Shown here piece by piece: positions 54,736 through 59,021 of a DNA stretch of 59,021 nucleotides. The notes beneath the pieces are model-generated. The model saw only the letters and a program-made list of their open reading frames with translations, did no database searches and was not told the origin of the DNA. Every line of letters starts with the position of its first letter. The stretch's first letter is position 1. Origin of the DNA: Pelomyxa schiedti (lineage: Eukaryota > Evosea > Pelobiontida > Pelomyxidae); NCBI GenBank assembly GCA_020536535.1, contig JAHLWZ010000158.1, positions 6,185-65,205 of the forward strand, written 5' to 3'. The position numbers and the translations under genes were made by a program.

Positions 54736-56209
54736 TTAGTGGGCTCGCCACCAAACACCCAATAAAAAGAGTGTCTCCACAGCACACCCAATGAGAATTG
54801 CTGAATGGTTTGTAAGCCAGAGTGGGGCTAGAGTACCATGTGAACAAGGATGGGTTTCAGAATCACTCGGGTGTGTGGTTGTACTGCTTGATTCTGCTGA
54901 AGAACAAGCTGTGTTTGTAGTTGCGGGTGTTGTGTTTGGAACCTCCGCAGCAGGTGGAACTTCTTGGGGTTCATGTTGGGAGGGTGTTGTGGTTTCTGTT
55001 CCGGTGCTCTCAGGAAGAATGGGTGCTGTTTCTACTACATCACATTTTGGCTTTTCTTCTTTTGCTGGCTCGGGTGGAGGTCCATCCAGCCGAACCCCAG
55101 TGATTTTGTCAACCCGAAACATGAGGTGCGCACCGCGGCTGTGTGCGTAGAATGTTTTGTCTTTCTGTACCCATCTTGTTTTGATTTGTTATTCATAGTA
55201 TCTTAATGCTAATCATACTTGGTTGGGGCAATCTGTCGCCAAGCTCCTGGCGTGGATCCTCCAGTGTAGCAAATCCAGAATGCTTTCCGGCTGTTAATTC
55301 CATTTTCAATATATGTAGCTGTGCTTGTTTCGCTTGTGTTTTGGGTGCACGAAGTCACAGATGAAGATGCTGCTACAGAGGAAGACACCTGAGGGTTGGA
55401 CTTCGGTGGGTTTTCTGAGGGAGAGGTGCCACTAGGGGTGGTAGAAAAATGCTGTTCGAGGACGACAGTGGTACAACAATTCTTCAATACTTGTAGGGTC
55501 ATACGAGCATCAGCTTCACCACGGTGCTCTTCGTCACCCAGGTCAAAGTATTTTCCCAAGGTGTTCATTTTCATATTATCCACATGGGTACTGTAAACTT
55601 TAAATGAAGAAAGAGACCAAAACAAGAATCACCTGAAAATTTTTCGTAGTAGAGGGAGTGTATCGATAACACCGATTGGCTGTGGAGGTTCTCGTTTCAA
55701 TTTCTTAAATTCCTGCAGGTATTGAGCCATCAGATGGGTTTGTACAAAGCACGTACATCAAATATGATTGGGTTGTCGAATTTCTCAATGTTATGGCCAG
55801 CCCATATCCTGCCATGAAGAATAGTATAAATCCTATCAGCCACATCAGCGAAACTTGGCTGCCCCTGCAGCATTTCCTTTGTAATTTTGTTGCACTCTAC
55901 ACTCCTAGCAGTGACGTTGGGGGAAAACACTAGTGTTGAAAACGAGTCAACTTCGCGTAGTGTCTTCTTATTAACCACAACAGCTCCGAACTCTAGTACA
56001 TCCCTTTCCTGGAAACGTTGAGGTGAAAGGGGAAAAAAAAAAAACAAAACAAAAAAAAACCATAAAAACTCCGCGGCGAGCAGGGAACGGAAAAGAAAAC
56101 GCACTTTGTAGGTTGAAGAAGGAATGGTAGTCTCAAGATCGTAAAACGCAATTTCTTCGGCTTTCGTGTCGGCAAAAGACCAACTGCCACCCCCATCACC
56201 TCGGTCCAT
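54736..56209 (-). CDS. DEDDh 3'-5' exonuclease with NEN-like C-terminal domain
   Basis: Start at 56209 (MDRGDGGGSWSFAD). The exonuclease domain shows IAFYDLETT (first Asp and Glu), ITKEMLQGQPSFADVADRI, WAGHNIEKFD and HRGEADARMT, consistent with the four DEDDh residues. A Ser/Thr-rich linker leads to IENGINSRKAFWICYTGGST, then PGAWRQIAPTK joined by an intron to KTFYAHSRGAHLMFRVDKI. The last block resembles the C-terminal domain of the plant NEN exonucleases (enucleation in phloem) and related WYL-like modules. A Pro/Ser/Thr-rich tail ends with a hydrophobic segment (ILIGCAVETLFLLGVWW). Nucleic-acid degradation is the expected activity. The gene converges on the DH/PH gene with an 87-bp gap. 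Confidence 0.8.
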
Positions 56210-56363
56210 TTGTTTTCTTTTTTTTTTCAAACGACCTGGTAATAAAAATCTGTTATCTCCAAATAGAAATGAGCCCGTCGTTTCGTATTTTTTAATTTAG
56301 AATTCGGTTATTTTCCTGTACAAATCAAACAAGGAGTGGCCCAGCAACAGAGGTGCATCACAA

Positions 56364-58222
56364 TCATAGTAACATAATAAGGATCATAGCGAGAGCAATG
56401 AGAGCAACGGCGGCGCGCGGCGCTGAACATGTCATGATCATCCCTTGTTCACATACATCGGGAGTGAAGCTCTGTTGCATGCATTCTGTGCAGTTGTCCC
56501 CGCAAAAGCCCACTTGGACTTGAGTGCCAACGCACGTGACGGTAAGAGAATAGCCGGCCTCGATGTAGGCACAGTCGTCACTGTACCACTCGAAGCCCAT
56601 TAAAGAGTCTGCATTGCATGCCTCCATATCACTGTAGTACCAGATAACAACTCTTGAAACCCAATTAGACTCATATGCACAATGCTTGAGAGGGCAGAGG
56701 ACCTACCCATAATCGGGTAGTACAACATCGCTAAGAAGCATGCATTGATAATCGTAAAATAGTGGTGTGAAGTATTCACAGCTTTGACCTACACAGCCCA
56801 GTTCTGGGTACCCATAAAAATAGGACTCACTTGTTGCGCAACCTTGCTCACAATTAAAACATCACTTAAGTCGTGAAAACGCACCATAATCATTATATGA
56901 CTTCATCACTGTCCAATTCATACTGGATGATGTAGCACACTGGGAAAGATCCCACGTTAATTTCCGAATCAAGGAAACTGTGGGAATTACCCGAATAATT
57001 GTGTACAATTCGGAGTAGGGATCGTATGTACATTTAAACGTTTCATCTACAAGGGAGTATGCGCATTTCTGGCAGTCTAGCCCGTCACACATTTCCCTTT
57101 GAACTTCACCACCAACACATTGGTAGGAGCCACTACGGGTGCGTTTTAAATTGTTGAAGCAAGTCTGTGAAAATCCGTCCCAAGCAACAACTTCTCCCTC
57201 ACAGGTGCTAGAAGTATAGTGGTTGTAGACTACAAAGCTGAAAGAAATTACTCTAAGATAAATAAGACACAAGTTACCTTGTGGTGAAGTTCTCCGGGTA
57301 AGGTTTTTCATCCCAGCACTCAAAGGACTGTTGATTGGTTACGTCACAACCCAGGTCAACACAACTGCTAGAATAGTATATAGAAACAGATACGATATCT
57401 CCGCCACATTCTGTTCGCATTAAATTTGTCATGTTATGGTTCAGTTATAATACCATTTGCAGTTGTCGGGCTGTGCTCATATTTTACTTGCCACCCCTCT
57501 ACCCTCACAACACCACAAGTCACACTGTAGTATGCACCTATATCACTTGCATCTGCCTGACGGCACGCCCCACTTAAATAACCTATTGTTGTTTCCTCAC
57601 ACTCCCCTGTGGTGTCACAGTCTTCACAGGAAACAGAAATGACATTTCCAGTTTCGCCATCACATGCATAAAAACCATTGTTTGAGGTAGAAGAAATATC
57701 TCCGCAGGAAGACACAAGCAATCTCCAACTATCTCGAGTACCCCCACAACCAGAGCTACTATAAAATTCAATCATTGTGTATAACCTTTTTTTGTAACAA
57801 AAAATCAGCCAAAAAAAAATAGAAATGGAAGTACTTACGTGGTGTCATAAAGTTCATCAAGAGGGTCATGGTCGTAGCACTCAAAATCTACTCCAGCACC
57901 ATCACACGTGGAATTAACGCAAGATGTTGTGGTGTATCCCACAATTTGCACTGTTCTTCCCGTGCAATCTACTTACCACGTAAGAACTGTTTTTGGCTGC
58001 TCAAGGCAGAGGGGGAGGGAGGAAAAAAAAAAACCCAATCTACCTGAAGAGGAGTGGTGTCTCTCCACCTGCCAGCCTGAACAGTAAACACGAGTGAGTT
58101 TTGACATTACAACCAAAGAAAATTGTGGGTGGCGCGGCAGCCATACCGTCCAAAGCGCGGCCAGTCGCAAACAGCCCTGCGACGACAAACAACGACAAAA
58201 CCACCGTGCGCGATCCCAGCAT
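56364..58222 (-). CDS. Secreted Cys-rich repeat protein, probably GPI-anchored
   Basis: Start at 58222 with a signal peptide (MLGSRTVVLSLFVVAGLFAT). Several exons encode a tandem module of roughly 200 aa. Each begins GWQVxxxHS and later has FEC(Y/W)D followed by an acidic/Pro segment: GVDFECYDHDPLDELY in the first and NQQSFECWDEKPYP in the second. A third, degenerate module has CVGQSCEYFTPLFYD. Each also has a CxxC region such as CEDCDTTGEC, CDGLDCQKCA or CGDNCTECMQ. The C-terminus is a hydrophobic tail (AVALIALAMILIMLL) with nothing after it, typical of a GPI signal. The family is unknown to me. Surface location is inferred from the two end signals. Confidence 0.7.
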
Positions 58223-58439
58223 GTTGTGAAATAACTTTTTCGTGTCGCTTCTTGGAAACACGCCGAAACGAAGTGAATCTCTAGCAGAATTGGCAAATTC
58301 TGATATGGTGGTTTTGATGTTCTCGGTGCGCAGCTGATCAGATGGCTGCTGCCACGCATGTATCGCCGATGATGACGATTACTATGGACACAATGAACGC
58401 TTTTACTCTTTTGAAAGTGGTTCAACAAGCACTCTGCCG

Positions 58440-59021
58440 TCTTGTTTGATGCTGAGATACTATCCATCATGATGGTGAATGGGCCCTCTCCTGGCGGGCC
58501 CTGGCTTTGTGTCCTTAATGAGTGCCCCACACAATCGCCGCCTCTAGCTCGCGCACGGTGTCGTACTTCTTTTCGTGGGGGGCGTTCTGTCTTTCGCATT
58601 CCTTTGTACCAGTGCGGGCATCCGTGTGAATTTCCAGCCTGCACTCCGAGCCGTACGCAATCAGGGTGCTCAAGCAGTAATTTTTCGGCAATCGGGTGCA
58701 GCACAAACCTTGCTTAGTAATTCACCATGTTTCCAACTCCCCAGCCCATTGCCTCGGTTTCGGCCAGCCAGTGAGTACCTTGATTCTGCCCTCGTCCATT
58801 TGCACCCTTCTCAGACACCATGTGACCCAACTAGCTGACTTCGCGGTTGACCAAGCTACATTTCAGCGCACGTGCTCTCAGGTTCGCCCCTCTCAGCCGC
58901 GTGTACACGGCTCTCAGGTTTTCCAAGTGCTCCTCAAACGTGTGCCCCATCACGATGATGTCGTCAATGTATACAGTGCATGCCTTCCCTGGGAGGGCTG
59001 CCAAACAACGCTCCGTGAGTT
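58440..59021 (-). mobile_element. Decayed Ty3/gypsy retrotransposon fragment (RT-RNase H)
   Basis: Reading the minus strand from the right edge gives a reverse-transcriptase core: CTVYIDDIIVMG, FEEHLENLRAVYTRLRGA, then LGHMVSEKG. A stop and a frame change follow within the palm/thumb region. About 100 bp further on, RNase H motifs appear (EIHTDART, EKKYDTVRELEAAIVW), again ending in a stop. Motif order and spacing are those of Ty3/gypsy elements. The copy is broken by at least one stop and one frameshift and continues beyond the window. It abuts the upstream region of the secreted-protein gene. Confidence 0.85.

Overview
The window is nuclear DNA from a eukaryotic protist. Genes are intron-rich, with about 40-80 nt GT-AG introns that often carry long T-runs, and are packed 50-300 bp apart on both strands. 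The gene content is amoebozoan-like: a G-alpha subunit, a sensor-linked cyclic-nucleotide phosphodiesterase, RCC1/DH/RasGEF proteins and many unusual domain fusions. An archamoeba such as Pelomyxa or Mastigamoeba would fit, but that is inference. I see no prokaryotic operons, rRNA, tRNA or CRISPR.

1-10.4 kb: two inverted members of a lineage-specific protein family (664-1926 +, 5632-6903 -) plus a broken third copy (5221-5330 -). Between them lie an ADP-ribosyltransferase/ubiquitin-E2 fusion (1977-3852 +) and a divergent Rab-like GTPase (3983-5078 -). Next comes a Rho GTPase/coiled-coil/protein-kinase fusion (6930-9069 +) and an orphan gene (9126-10223 +).

10.5-22.5 kb: a FYVE/alpha-beta-hydrolase fusion (-), a drug/metabolite-type transporter (+), a SERINC protein (+), a G-alpha subunit (-), and an hnRNP L/PTB-like four-RRM protein (-) with a (GACA)9 repeat in an intron.

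22.5-36.4 kb: a transmembrane CACHE-type sensor phosphodiesterase (+), a poorly resolved stretch, an RCC1/DH/RasGEF dual exchange factor (+), and a ZZ-finger carboxylic-acid-reductase-like enzyme (-).

36.4-59 kb: a 258-bp inverted-repeat element, a type I membrane protein with Cys repeats (-), a complete ATR checkpoint kinase of about 10.4 kb (-), a coiled-coil DH/PH exchange factor (+), a DEDDh exonuclease (-), a secreted Cys-rich protein with a GPI-type tail (-), and a decayed Ty3/gypsy fragment running off the right edge (-).

Much of the window encodes small-G-protein and membrane signalling parts: three GTPases, two multidomain GEFs, a kinase, a PDE and a PI3P-targeted hydrolase. Splice sites were placed by eye, from GT/AG, reading frame and family motifs. 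Most genes are certain as families but approximate at exon edges.
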